NCBI RefSeq assembly: GCF_000226315.1
Contig: NC_016026.1
Span: 1,984,001 to 2,048,000, forward strand
Length of the DNA: 64,000 bases
Origin: Micavibrio aeruginosavorus ARL-13
GTDB lineage: Bacteria; Pseudomonadota; Alphaproteobacteria; Micavibrionales; Micavibrionaceae
Direction of reading: 5' to 3'
This document shows positions 36,501 to 45,451 of the stretch, piece by piece. Under the pieces are notes generated by a model, which worked only from the letters and a program-made list of their open reading frames with translations, was not told the origin of the DNA and searched no databases. Positions within the stretch are counted from its first letter, which is position 1. Every line of letters starts with the position of its first letter. A program made the translations under genes and the position numbers.

Positions 36501-39500
36501 CGGATACCATCGCCCGTGTTCGCGTTGGACCGGTTGTCCGTCACGCTCACGGCCCCGGCACTGTCCTTCACCAAAATGCCGATTGCGGTTTGGTAACCAC
36601 TGGCAACACGGCCCGCATCAGACGCGCCGGAAACAACGTTGTTTTCAATCTTGGCGCTGGCCGCCGCGTTTTGAACAACAATGCCGTTCTTACCGCCAGA
36701 AACGCGGTTATCGGAAACAACGACGTTTTTGCTGCCGTTGGTGTAAATTCCGAATTCACCCGCATCCGTCACGCGGTTACCATCAACAACAACAGCACCC
36801 GGTGCCGTATTTACGACAATACCGTGCAAGCGAATATCCGACACCACGTTGTCCAGCAGGTTAACCGCCCCTTGGCTGCTGCTGATCTGGATGCCGTTTC
36901 CACGTACGTCGTCCATATTGTTTCCGGATACGGTCACGGTCTTGCCACCCTGAACTTCAATACCGGACCAGCTGACATTCCGCAGGACGTTACCCAGAAC
37001 GTTCAACGTCTGGACCTGATCCGTGCGGATGCCTTGGTTGCCGATATCGCGCAAAGTGTTGCCCGATACAGTGATATTCGATCCGCGATTGATGTTGATG
37101 CCAGTCTTGGCGGCGTTCACGACCGTATTATCTTCAACATTGGCATCATCAGAATACGCAACGTTAATACCGTTTGCGGACACATCACGAACAATGTTGT
37201 CCAAAACAGAGGCATCTGCGCTGCGGTTTACGTTAATGCCAATATTGCCGGCATTTTTAACGCGGTTATCGCGAATAATCGCGCCAGCGGAATATTCAAC
37301 ATTGATGCCGTTGTTGGCAATCGCCGCCGCCGACGTTCCGATGGTATTACCATCGACCACAAGCCCGGCCACATTGTTGGCATAAATGCCGTCAACACCC
37401 GTGCCCTTGATTGTATTTCCACCAACTGTGTTCGTTCCGCCAACAGCCATCAAAGCGATGCCGTTTGCACCGGAATTCGCCACAACGTTATCGCTGATAT
37501 CCAGATCACGGCCCCACAGCGCCTGAACGCCGGAGAACGCCGCATTGGAAACAGTGTTACCGGTTACGGTCGCACCATTCACTTGATCCAGATGGATGCC
37601 ATTGGCACCAGCGTTCAGAACAATGTTGCCCGCAATGTTGGCGGCATCACTGCTGGATACGTTGATTGCGGGACCAGCGGAACCGCCGACTTTGTTGCCA
37701 ACAACGGACACATCATCGGCATTGGCAACATTGATGCCATTGCCCAGACCGTTACCAACCAGATTGAACCCGTGGCCAACACCGCCCAGCGTTACATCAT
37801 CGGCCGTAATTTTGATAACCGAGTCAGCACCCAAGCCCGTTACACCAGCAATGGTGGTTGCGTTCATGCCGTTTGCGGATTTCAGCAACATGGATTTATA
37901 GACCAGAACGTTTTCATTAAACGTGCCGTCACCCACGGTCACTGTGCCACCAACCGTTACATCATCCACGCCTTCTTGAACGCGGCCAACCGTACCGGTT
38001 TGCGCACCCAGAGCGGTCACGAACAGATTGGAGAAATCACCCTGGAACCCACGCGCCGCGCTGGTATCCGCACCGCCCATCATGAACGGAGTGAAGTCGA
38101 CAGAACCGGTCATTTTAGACGCGATGGTGGCTTCGTTATTTGTACCCCACCAGTTGCCGGAAGCGTTCACCGTGAAGCCATGGCTATTTTGGATCAAACG
38201 CTGGGCGTTGCCATCAAAACTGTTGTTATAAACACGCAGAGCGGCACCTGCATCCGAGATGCCACCCCAGATATTTGCATAAACGACGCCGGAGAGAATG
38301 TTATTGGCAACATAGTTATTGCCCGTCAGGAAATTCAACCCCATGCCGTTCTGAACGTTGGAAATCGTGTTCGCAACGACATTCAGACCACCGAACTTCC
38401 CGTATTGATATGATGAGTTGCTCTCAATCCCCGTGTGCGCGCCGTTGATCGTGTTACCAACAATGTTCACATCGTGAACATTTCCTTGGCTCAGATAAAT
38501 GCCAGCATAGAATCCGCCAGAAATATTGTTGCCACCGCGGCCCGTGCCGTTATCACCGATGGTGATGTTGTCGATTGCGTTCGCGGCCGTATCCCAGCCC
38601 TTGCCAAACACCCAGACACCGGAACCAGACCAGCTGTTGTTGGACGGATTACGACGAATATCGAAGCCATCCAACGTCACATTGCTGGATTTAATCATAA
38701 AGCCAGAGCCATAACCCTGTGCATCGACAACCGTCTGGCCATTCCCCGCACCCAATACAGTCAAGGCCTTATCAATTTGAATATCACCTTGGTTATAGGT
38801 GCCCGCTTTCACGTCAACCGTACCGCCATTTGCGGCCAGATAAACACCCTGCTGGATCATAGCCGACGGAGAGAGAACGTTCACCAGAGACGCTGTGCTG
38901 CTGATACGAGATTGATCGAGCAATTCCGTGCTGACGCCGTCTGTACCTTTAATCTGGCTCTTCAGATTTATCGTATCCGCCAGAACGCTGAGGTTCCCGG
39001 TTCCCATCAGCAAGTTTTTGTTAAAGTTCACCGTATTGGCATCCAGAACCAGGTTACCCGGGTTTGCGTTACCACTATGCGTAATAAAACCGTAAACCGG
39101 GATTTGGATACCAAAGAAATTGATGTATCCGGTTACGCCCCATGTTTGATAATTGTACGTGGCCAGATTGATGTCGCCATTACCAAAGAACGGCAAATCG
39201 GTACCAACATCAATAAACTGGTTCGCCTGCACCGTAACAGTGCCATTGCGGTGCATGTCATCAGCCAGATTTTCAGCTTTGATGATCAGATCATACCAGC
39301 TGATCGGATCGAGCCATCCGCTGTGAATAATGGCAAATTCCGGATCAAGCAGGAAGGAACCCGCCAAACCGTTTACAGCCATCGTGGTCACAGCACCATC
39401 GTAACCCAGAGCATTTTTAGCAGACAGCTCAACAAAACCGCCGTTACCACCATTCAAACCGCCGCGCGCTGCGAAATTACCGCTATAGATTGCTTTATTT

Positions 39501-40510
39501 CCACCCATGAAATAGATGGAACCGCCATTGCCGGTGTTCGTCGCATCAGCCGTGACGAAGGCCGTGTTGGTCACTTCGATATCTTCGCCAGTCACCTTGA
39601 TATCACCGCCGCCCGTTGCGCCAGACGCATCAATCGTGCCAGACACTTTCACTTTACCTGCGTTGCCGCCATCCAGAATAATTTTGCCACCGGATACGGT
39701 TGCGGATGTGGCCTGCACCACGCCGGACATGTTGATGACCGTGTCCACGACTTCTTTCGCGCCTTGCGCGGTGATCAGAACGGTCGCACCGGACAGAACA
39801 CCGGCGTTTTCGGCCAGAGCCTTGCCCTTGGCACCGCCAACGGCAATTTCAACCAGGCCATCACCATACAGATCAACCGTCGCGCGTTCGCCGCCAGCGG
39901 CCAGAGCAACTTTGCCCAGACGCGCCTCGATCACGCCATTGTTGGCCACATGCGGCGCGACCAGAGCGGCCAGACCGGCACCCGTCACAGAAATCGTGCC
40001 ATTGTTCACAACGGACGCATCACCAAAATTGGACAGTTCCAGTTTGGTATCGCCGCGCATCACGGCGGCATCATTCACATCACCGGTGGAGGCCACGATA
40101 CCGCCCACATCAACGCGGGATCCCGCACCGAAAACAACACCGTTACGGTCCAGCACCATGACGCGGCCATTGGCCTTCAACGTTCCCAGAATTTGGGTCG
40201 GATCGGAATTGCGGCCCGTTACGCGGTTAACGGCCAGCGATCCGGAATTCGGTTGGAAAAATTCGGTTTTGGCGTTGGAGCCGATGTTGAACGAATCCCA
40301 GTTAATGACAACACGGTCCGTGTTCTGGTTGATGTTCAGCGTGCTGGCATCTGGACGATCCATTGTCGCGGAACCGGCAACGATCTGCTCCCCCGTCGGT
40401 GTTGTGTTTGCATCCATCGCGTTTGCGGTCGCGCTGGCCGATGCGATCAAGCCCAGTGTCAGGGCCGAAGTGGAGAGGAATTTGTTTACGGTGCCGCGTT
40501 GTGTTGTCAT
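33512..40510 (-). CDS. Giant two-partner secretion exoprotein (TpsA) with beta-helix repeats
   Basis: The 2332-residue protein has a Sec signal peptide (cleavage likely after ATANA, about residue 31), then a haemagglutinin/TPS secretion domain (VINWDSFNIGSNAKTEFFQP, VNRVTGRNSDPTQILG, LDRNGVVFGAGSRVDVGGIV; the usual NPNG is DRNG here). Residues about 600-2050 are a parallel beta-helix of NosD-like repeats of about 22-24 residues with the pattern NxxxxxGNGIxVxxSxxVxVxxN. The only two cysteines are at the C-terminus (C2296, C2328), recalling the C-terminal loop that tethers HMW1-type adhesins. The divergent TpsB gene is the predicted transporter. Probable surface adhesin. Confidence 0.93.
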   Translation of the reverse strand: MTTQRGTVNKFLSTSALTLGLIASASATANAMDANTTPTGEQIVAGSATMDRPDASTLNINQNTDRVVINWDSFNIGSNAKTEFFQPNSGSLAVNRVTGRNSDPTQILGTLKANGRVMVLDRNGVVFGAGSRVDVGGIVASTGDVNDAAVMRGDTKLELSNFGDASVVNNGTISVTGAGLAALVAPHVANNGVIEARLGKVALAAGGERATVDLYGDGLVEIAVGGAKGKALAENAGVLSGATVLITAQGAKEVVDTVINMSGVVQATSATVSGGKIILDGGNAGKVKVSGTIDASGATGGGDIKVTGEDIEVTNTAFVTADATNTGNGGSIYFMGGNKAIYSGNFAARGGLNGGNGGFVELSAKNALGYDGAVTTMAVNGLAGSFLLDPEFAIIHSGWLDPISWYDLIIKAENLADDMHRNGTVTVQANQFIDVGTDLPFFGNGDINLATYNYQTWGVTGYINFFGIQIPVYGFITHSGNANPGNLVLDANTVNFNKNLLMGTGNLSVLADTINLKSQIKGTDGVSTELLDQSRISSTASLVNVLSPSAMIQQGVYLAANGGTVDVKAGTYNQGDIQIDKALTVLGAGNGQTVVDAQGYGSGFMIKSSNVTLDGFDIRRNPSNNSWSGSGVWVFGKGWDTAANAIDNITIGDNGTGRGGNNISGGFYAGIYLSQGNVHDVNIVGNTINGAHTGIESNSSYQYGKFGGLNVVANTISNVQNGMGLNFLTGNNYVANNILSGVVYANIWGGISDAGAALRVYNNSFDGNAQRLIQNSHGFTVNASGNWWGTNNEATIASKMTGSVDFTPFMMGGADTSAARGFQGDFSNLFVTALGAQTGTVGRVQEGVDDVTVGGTVTVGDGTFNENVLVYKSMLLKSANGMNATTIAGVTGLGADSVIKITADDVTLGGVGHGFNLVGNGLGNGINVANADDVSVVGNKVGGSAGPAINVSSSDAANIAGNIVLNAGANGIHLDQVNGATVTGNTVSNAAFSGVQALWGRDLDISDNVVANSGANGIALMAVGGTNTVGGNTIKGTGVDGIYANNVAGLVVDGNTIGTSAAAIANNGINVEYSAGAIIRDNRVKNAGNIGINVNRSADASVLDNIVRDVSANGINVAYSDDANVEDNTVVNAAKTGININRGSNITVSGNTLRDIGNQGIRTDQVQTLNVLGNVLRNVSWSGIEVQGGKTVTVSGNNMDDVRGNGIQISSSQGAVNLLDNVVSDIRLHGIVVNTAPGAVVVDGNRVTDAGEFGIYTNGSKNVVVSDNRVSGGKNGIVVQNAAASAKIENNVVSGASDAGRVASGYQTAIGILVKDSAGAVSVTDNRSNANTGDGIRILNTDGAVVSGNITNDNGDKGIIINRSDNAVVDDNRSNGNATGIWVELSNGVDLTNNVIRHSKVDGIHLRDSDNTLVQGNQILSNDRNGIFVERSDSADIFRNTITGSGGYTGVKVEGSSNTDIGATDQTSWVQTGFWPWQGHFVTTVRGNTITNFDNGVTVAGGNDNDVVRNTISGVDYGVRLSGATNSDVLGNDLTGNSIVGIEVVAGSHNAVIDNNTLDHFDTGIVVNGSNNVDVTDNDLTDVGSGIVADASNGLRVTGNDLTGRYNGGTAISVTNSDDVIIGGGTFLIFPFDVNSAEGFRDGIYANNVSNLHIRQNDLTGYGRGVGIDVRNSDGAIVGGVDFLTSYGSDVDGYNNGIRVISSDDVEITQNDVSNSAKNGIIVRNSDRANVSSNAVTFTGNDAITVNGSRDAVVNGNMALFFGGDGIVARNSGKIEIANNIVGLGWGNGIAVDGGNKAHIHGNLVGLLGGDGIVVAGAGNSLIENNLIALVGGNGVTLKPGSGYDFSDGSEVRNNTIMFVGGNGVDSYDTFGLVVDGNTITNVAGNGVNVEISQDTKIANNVIDGFGGHGIAVDDENGSVDIAFNTIQNGSGDAINVRDSENVLIRRNLINNVGSDGIDVANSDVVDIRRNVIDNVGADGVDVSDSGVVTIRRNTISNVGDNGIEADGNRRVRIARNDISNAGDNGIMIDDNNRVRIVSNLITNSGNAGLYAAGADNGVVILEDNVFTGNPIGAWFESGIIDLTGATNTFNGGDIGMRFAPVGNPNDLTLVGNTIGTTTFNGQSQYYIELANAAFFAPGLPTILNGLDASYDGFVPNSVGGILTKAQYDAIESKIYHFNDDGSLGLFFFGAVPGIDDEDVYNRYGDLNWAGGRFRMTILGLPSVPGAGANRVGANSAAGQPGFTGNVAEFLANLAPAAGGDDQQDGQQQRGQSISIAGQLADLEPAAGGEGGEVSCWSDAMNQAAGGGAVSYSFGGSMEESLSQAASCGGAI
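34300..38700 (-). repeat. Degenerate tandem repeats coding the beta-helix
   Basis: The DNA encoding the beta-helix is built of degenerate units of about 66-72 bases rich in AAC/GGC/ATC/GTG codons. Units in 34400-34700 (GSDGIDVANSD, GADGVDVSDSG) are the most similar to one another and may be recent duplications. Boundaries are approximate. Confidence 0.7.
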
Positions 40511-40893
40511 TTTATAAAGTCCCCGTCTTGGTCGCCCAATGGTGAATAATTACGTGTCATGTATTGGCCCGTGGCGCGGTGCGCCGGGCAAGGTACGCAG
40601 AAAGGCAGAATCATTTGAATTTGGATGGGGTTGTATACCCCCAAATCTGCGCGGATGACAAGAAATGATTAAGGAAAATTAACCTTTTATCCCGCCTTGT
40701 TCACAGAAATGGCGGAAAGCCTTATGAAAATAATTTTGACGCTCCACACACCCCCTCAAATTGTGCGTCGCACCAACCGGCCAAAACATAATCGGGGAAA
40801 CACAATCGGGGGTGTTTTCAAACCCCGGCCAATGCTCTAATAAGAGGGGCTTAACAGTTTGATTGATTTCTAAAAAAAGACAGGCACCATACC
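40511..40893. promoter_or_regulatory. Divergent promoter region of tpsA and tpsB
   Basis: A 383-base gap between the divergent exoprotein and transporter genes with no gene in it. It holds AT-rich stretches suited to promoters of both genes and the 9-base palindrome TGCGTCGCA (40764-40772) that recurs in two other promoter regions of this window. No further known operator is recognised. Confidence 0.5.
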
Positions 40894-42624
40894 ATGATCC
40901 GCCACTATTCTTTTCGCGCTTTGATTCTGGCCGCCCTGATGGGGGCGAGCACCGCTGCATACGCGCAGGTGCCGACCGCACAAACCGGCTCTGCCAGCCC
41001 AGGCCGTGTACAAGAACAAACACCGCGACCGGATTTCAGTGACCGCGCCGTAATGCCCGCCGTCGAAGTTGACCGCCCGCAAGCACAGGCCGCACCCGCC
41101 GGTTCAGAAAACATTCAATTCACTTTGAACAATCTGCGCCTTGATGGCGTAACCGCCTACAAAGAATCCGAGTTGCGTGGTGTGTATGCCGAATCTGTTG
41201 GCCAGACCATTTCGCTGGCTGACCTGTACGGCATCGCTGCGGCGCTGACCAACAAGTACCGCAATGATGGTTACATCCTGACTCAGGTTATCGTACCGCC
41301 ACAAACGATCGAAGGCGGCAATGTCCGCCTGCAAGTTGTTGAAGGTTACCTGTACAGCGTCAATGTCGCACTGGAAGAAGGTGCTCCGGCGGAAACCGAA
41401 GCCGCGATGAACCTGATCCGCGGTTACGCCAGCCGTATTCCGGCAGGCTATGCGCTGAACATTGCCGATCTGGAACGCTATCTGCTGTTTATCAACGATT
41501 TGCCGGGTGTATCGGCCCGTGGCGTTTTGGCCCCGAACGCGGCCAATGTTGGCGCCGCCGATTTGAACATTCTGGTCCAACGTGACCCGTTCGAAGCCGT
41601 TGTCGGCATCGACAACTACGGCACCAAATATCTGGGCGCGATTCAGTTCTCGGGCGCGGCCGCTTTGAACTCCATGCTGGGCAACAACGAACGCCTGACG
41701 GCCCAGGCTGTACTGGCACCGGACCCGGGTCAACCGATGGAACTGGCGTACTTTGCTGCCGGATATTCGCAACCGATCGGCACACGTGGCCTGCGTCTGG
41801 ATTTCGACGCCTCCTACACCGCGACTGAACCGGGCTATACGCTGGATGAATTCGACGTGAAGGGGAACGCGCGTTTCTTAGGCATTGAACTGAACTACCC
41901 TGTAATCCGCAGCCGGAACACAAACCTGTACACCATGTTCAGCTTTGACATGCGCGATGTGGACACCCGCAACAATATCGAAGACACCCGCACGGATAAC
42001 ATCCGCGCCCTGCGCACAGGGATGCGTTTGGAGAAACTGGACCGCGTGTTCGGCGCCGGTCTGAACGTGCTGGATCTGGAACTGGCCCACGGGCTGGACG
42101 TTCTGGGCGCCAGCAGCAAGAACGACCCGAATAAATCTCGCCCCGATGGCGACCCGCGCTTCACCAAGCTGAATTTGGAAGTCCAGCGCCTGCAACGTCT
42201 GGCCAACCAATGGAACCTGTTGCTGGCCGCCCGTGGACAATTGTCCAACGGCCCGTTGCTCAGCTCGGAAGAGTTCGGCGTTGGCGGTATGGGCTATGGT
42301 CGCGGTTATGACCCGTCCGAAATCATCGGCGACGAAGGCATCGCCGGTAAGGTTGAAGTGCAATGGAACCTGCCGGGCGAATTCGGCATCACCAACAGCC
42401 ACCAGCTGTACGGCTTCTATGATGCGGGCCGTGTCTGGAACGACGACCCGACAAACGCCAAGGACAAGGCCAACACGGCCACCTCCGCCGGCGTCGGCGT
42501 CCGCGCAAAAATCGGCAGCAGCACAAACATCGACATGACCGTCGCCGTCCCGCTGGACCGCAGCGTACAGACGATGAAGGACCAGGATCCCCGGTTCTTT
42601 ATGAGCGTGTCGAAAAACTTCTAA
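40894..42624 (+). CDS. Two-partner secretion outer-membrane transporter (TpsB, ShlB/FhaC family)
   Basis: An outer-membrane beta-barrel that exports the TpsA protein. A signal peptide (LILAALMGASTAAYAQ) is followed by a linker. Two POTRA domains come next (FTLNNLRLDGVTAYKESEL ... YRNDGYILTQVIVPPQ; VRLQVVEGYLYSVNV ... LERYLLFINDLPGV). Then come the barrel with NYGTKYLGAIQ, the RGY-containing GRGYDPSEIIGDEG loop, and a C-terminal strand ending in Phe (FMSVSKNF). 576 residues is the normal length. It is transcribed divergently from its cargo, unlike the more common co-directional order. Confidence 0.93.
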   Translation: MIRHYSFRALILAALMGASTAAYAQVPTAQTGSASPGRVQEQTPRPDFSDRAVMPAVEVDRPQAQAAPAGSENIQFTLNNLRLDGVTAYKESELRGVYAESVGQTISLADLYGIAAALTNKYRNDGYILTQVIVPPQTIEGGNVRLQVVEGYLYSVNVALEEGAPAETEAAMNLIRGYASRIPAGYALNIADLERYLLFINDLPGVSARGVLAPNAANVGAADLNILVQRDPFEAVVGIDNYGTKYLGAIQFSGAAALNSMLGNNERLTAQAVLAPDPGQPMELAYFAAGYSQPIGTRGLRLDFDASYTATEPGYTLDEFDVKGNARFLGIELNYPVIRSRNTNLYTMFSFDMRDVDTRNNIEDTRTDNIRALRTGMRLEKLDRVFGAGLNVLDLELAHGLDVLGASSKNDPNKSRPDGDPRFTKLNLEVQRLQRLANQWNLLLAARGQLSNGPLLSSEEFGVGGMGYGRGYDPSEIIGDEGIAGKVEVQWNLPGEFGITNSHQLYGFYDAGRVWNDDPTNAKDKANTATSAGVGVRAKIGSSTNIDMTVAVPLDRSVQTMKDQDPRFFMSVSKNF

Positions 42625-42635
42625 AATGCGCAGAT

Positions 42636-42672
42636 AATAAAAAACGGCCCCAATGATGGGCCGTTTTTTATT
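42636..42672. terminator. Bidirectional intrinsic terminator after tpsB and the ABC-F gene
   Basis: Perfect 15-base arms (42636-42650 and 42658-42672) with GGGCCG core, A6 and T6 flanks and a 7-base loop, placed between two convergent gene ends. Confidence 0.9.
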
Positions 42673-42691
42673 CAGAGCACTGAAGCGCGAA

Positions 42692-44545
42692 TTACCCATT
42701 CACCGTTAACCACAATTCTTCCTGCTCTTCCAATTGAGCCACAATGGTTGCGTATGATTTTTGGGCGTCGGCGGCGCGCATGGCGTCCTTGTAGAAATCG
42801 GGGTCGGCCATTTTGGATTCCAGCTTGGCTTTCTCGGCATTCAGGCGCTCAATTTCCTTTTCGATCTTGGTGACTTTGTGCGGATTGACGCGGGCAGGCT
42901 TGGGCTCCTCCACCACGGACGGCTTCACCTCGGCGACCTTTTCCTTTTTGCTCTCTTTACGCTCTTCCCGTCGGGTCTGGACGATGAATTTCCGGTAATC
43001 TTCCAGATCGCCGTCAAAATTCTGAACCGCGCCATCTTTCACCAGCCACAGGCGGTCCGCCACACGTTCCACCATATTGGGATCGTGGCTGACGATAACG
43101 ATGGCCCCTTCATAGGCGTTCAACGCCTGCACCAAGGCTTCACGCGCATCAATATCCAAATGGTTGGTCGGTTCGTCGAGCAACAGCAGATGCGGTGCAT
43201 CAAAACTCATAAACGCGAACAACAGGCGCGCCTTCTCACCACCGGACAGGGATCCGATTTTATTGTCGGCCAGATCCTTGGAAAACCCGAACGCGCCCAG
43301 TTTAGCCCGCACCACCGGTTCGCGTACATCCGGCTTATGCTTGGCCATCAGATCGCGCATGGCTTCGTACGGGGTTTGGGTCACATCCAGCTCTTCGGTC
43401 TGGTGCTGAGAGAAGTACCCGATGCGCAATTTGTTTGACCGTGCAACCTCACCGCCCATGATGCCCAATTTTCCGGCGATCAGCTTCATCAGCGTTGATT
43501 TACCGTTCCCGTTGGCACCCAGCAACGCAATCCGATCATCGGGATCAATATTTTCGTGCACACGGCGCAGGATCGGCTTGCCCTCGACATACCCGATATC
43601 CGCCTGACGAATGGAAATCATCGGCGGGGCGATTTTATCGGGGTTGGGGAAATTGAACTTAATCGCACGGTCGGCGATCACCGCATCGACCAGATCCATA
43701 CGCTCCATTGCCTTCACACGGCTTTGGGCCTGCCGGGCCTTACTGGCCTGCGCTTTAAACCGATCAATGAATTTTTGCATGTGGGCCCGTTCGGCTTGTT
43801 GCTTCTCGAACATTTTCTGTTGCATGCCCAGACGCGCAGCGCGCTCACGTTCGAACGTGTCGTAGTTGCCGCTATACAGCATCAATTGTTTTTTATCGAC
43901 ATGGATCACATGGTCGATACATTTGTTCAGCAATTCGCGGTCGTGCGAAATAATCATCAGCGTATGCGGATAGGACATCAAATATGTCTCCAGCCACATG
44001 ATTGCTTCCAAATCCAAGTGGTTGGTCGGTTCGTCCAGCAACAGGAAATCCGGCTCCACAAACAAAACAGACGCCAGCATCACCCGCATCTGCCAGCCAC
44101 CGCTGAAAGACGAGAACGGTTCGCTCAGTTGATCTTCGCGGAAACCAAGACCGGTCAGCAACGTCGCGGCGCGCGATGGCGCGGCATACGCATCCATATC
44201 ACCCAGACGTTGGAAAATTTCGGCGATGCGATCGGGGTCGGTGGCGGTTTCGCTTTCCTTCCACAGCTGCGCCATCTCTTCGTTGGCGGACAGCACCATG
44301 TCGATCAACGGCATATCCGTTTCGGGAATATCCTGACGCACCACGCCCAAACGTTGGCGGCTGCTCAAGGAAATCGTGCCGCCATCGGCATGCAGGGCCC
44401 CGGTAATCAGTTTGAACAGGGTCGATTTACCCGCGCCATTGACGCCAACCACGCCCACGCGCCATCCGTCCTGAATATTCAGGGTGGTTTCTTCGATGAT
44501 GGTCCGGCCACCAATATTATAGGTCAGGTTGGAGATATTCAGCAT
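42692..44545 (-). CDS. ABC-F family ATPase (YheS/Uup-like translation factor)
   Basis: A soluble protein with two ABC domains and no membrane helices. The first domain has GVNGAGKS, SFSGGWQMRV and LLLDEPTNHLDLEA; the second has GANGNGKS, SLSGGEKARLLFA and LLLDEPTNHLDI. The interdomain linker is long and basic (EKQQAERAHMQKFIDRFKAQ), and a C-terminal coiled coil (KIEKEIERLNAEKAKLESKM) fits the YheS-like branch. ABC-F proteins act on stalled ribosomes. The ATG at 44545 (MLNISNLTYNIGG) is preferred to the start at 44599 because ABC-F proteins begin directly with the first ABC strand. Confidence 0.94.
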   Translation of the reverse strand: MLNISNLTYNIGGRTIIEETTLNIQDGWRVGVVGVNGAGKSTLFKLITGALHADGGTISLSSRQRLGVVRQDIPETDMPLIDMVLSANEEMAQLWKESETATDPDRIAEIFQRLGDMDAYAAPSRAATLLTGLGFREDQLSEPFSSFSGGWQMRVMLASVLFVEPDFLLLDEPTNHLDLEAIMWLETYLMSYPHTLMIISHDRELLNKCIDHVIHVDKKQLMLYSGNYDTFERERAARLGMQQKMFEKQQAERAHMQKFIDRFKAQASKARQAQSRVKAMERMDLVDAVIADRAIKFNFPNPDKIAPPMISIRQADIGYVEGKPILRRVHENIDPDDRIALLGANGNGKSTLMKLIAGKLGIMGGEVARSNKLRIGYFSQHQTEELDVTQTPYEAMRDLMAKHKPDVREPVVRAKLGAFGFSKDLADNKIGSLSGGEKARLLFAFMSFDAPHLLLLDEPTNHLDIDAREALVQALNAYEGAIVIVSHDPNMVERVADRLWLVKDGAVQNFDGDLEDYRKFIVQTRREERKESKKEKVAEVKPSVVEEPKPARVNPHKVTKIEKEIERLNAEKAKLESKMADPDFYKDAMRAADAQKSYATIVAQLEEQEELWLTVNG

Positions 44546-44663
44546 TGTACGCCCTTTCTGTGCGCAAGCCTTATGGCACAGACTAACAACCTTATGCAAA
44601 CCCGAATAATGCCCATATATATCAAAGCATTATAAAATATATACCGATTGGATCAAAATTTTG

Positions 44664-44679
44664 TTGACCGACCGGTCAA
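44664..44679. promoter_or_regulatory. TetR operator upstream of tetR
   Basis: TTGACCGACCGGTCAA: 6-base inverted arms TTGACC/GGTCAA around a 4-base centre. It overlaps the probable -35 region; a possible -10 (GATAAT) is at 44685-44690. The same layout recurs before the efflux operon at 45399-45414. Confidence 0.75.
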
Positions 44680-44698
44680 GTCTTGATAATGTAAGAGT

Positions 44699-45328
44699 AT
44701 GAGCCAAGCAACGACAGATACGCGCCAAAAACTGATTGATACAGCCGGACGACTGATCTGGATGAACAGTTACGGCGCGGTCAGTGTGGACGATATCTGT
44801 AAAGCCGCCGATGTCAAGAAGGGGAGCTTCTATCACTTCTTCCCCTCGAAGGCGGATTTGTCCATTGCCGCGCTGGACCATGAAGAGGCTGTCCTGCGCC
44901 CGATTTACGATATGATTTTTTCGGCCTCACGCCCGCCGGTAGAACGGCTGACCATGCTGGCCGACTTGATTGTTGAAAAACAGGCGGAAATGCTGCGTGA
45001 AGTGGGCCATGTTTGCGGTTGTCCCAGCGGATCATTGGGGTGCGAACTGGCCGGAACGGACAGCATTATCAAGAACAAGATCGAACAGATCTTTGCGTTT
45101 AAGAAGCGGTATTACGAAGCCACGATCCGCGATCTGGTGAATGAGGGATTGCTCCCCCAAGATACGGATTGCAAGGCCCGCGCCGACGAAATATTGGACT
45201 ACATCACCGGACAAATGCTGGTGGCACGGGTTCAAAATTCGCTGGACCATCTGGAACGGAATTTGAAATCTGGACTGCTCCGCCTGTTGGGGCTGAAAGA
45301 TTCTGATCACGCGGCGGATGCCGCCTAA
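44699..45328 (+). CDS. TetR-family repressor of the RND efflux operon
   Basis: The N-terminal 50 residues are a TetR DNA-binding domain (KLIDTAGRLIWMNSYGAVSVDDICKAADV, KKGSFYHFFPSKADL). The rest is the helical ligand-binding and dimer domain, containing several Cys in GHVCGCPSGSLGCEL that could sense thiol-reactive compounds, although this is inferred. Its gene is followed by a terminator and then by the efflux genes; matching operators before both suggest it represses itself and the pump. Confidence 0.93.
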   Translation: MSQATTDTRQKLIDTAGRLIWMNSYGAVSVDDICKAADVKKGSFYHFFPSKADLSIAALDHEEAVLRPIYDMIFSASRPPVERLTMLADLIVEKQAEMLREVGHVCGCPSGSLGCELAGTDSIIKNKIEQIFAFKKRYYEATIRDLVNEGLLPQDTDCKARADEILDYITGQMLVARVQNSLDHLERNLKSGLLRLLGLKDSDHAADAA

Positions 45329-45365
45329 ATAGAATAAGAGCCAAAGGCCCAAAACAGGCTTAAGT

Positions 45366-45387
45366 CGCGGGAATCCCGCGTTTTTTT
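45366..45387 (+). terminator. Intrinsic terminator of tetR
   Basis: CGCGGG-aat-CCCGCG followed by seven T, 38 bases after the tetR stop. It separates the repressor transcript from the efflux operon. Confidence 0.93.
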
Positions 45388-45398
45388 GGACCAAGGAC

Positions 45399-45414
45399 TT
45401 GACCAATCAGTCAA
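45399..45414. promoter_or_regulatory. TetR operator upstream of the RND efflux operon
   Basis: TTGACCAATCAGTCAA: the same 16-base inverted layout as the site before tetR, with 12 of 16 positions identical. It lies 38 bases before the adaptor ATG and just after the tetR terminator, where it could cover the operon promoter. Confidence 0.7.
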
Positions 45415-45451
45415 TACAAATAGAAGCAGTGCAACAAACGGAGACTTGAAT

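Noticed and set aside
34300-37900. Regular repeats that might suggest a CRISPR array
   Set aside because: The units are degenerate, in frame and without unique spacers; they encode beta-helix rungs.
33674-40549. Long plus-strand frames (412, 607 and 704 codons) opposite the TpsA gene
   Set aside because: They are shadows created by the repeated codon pattern (GGC, AAC, GTT, ATC) of the beta-helix. They lack ribosome sites and family motifs, while the minus frame has a signal peptide, TPS domain and terminator.
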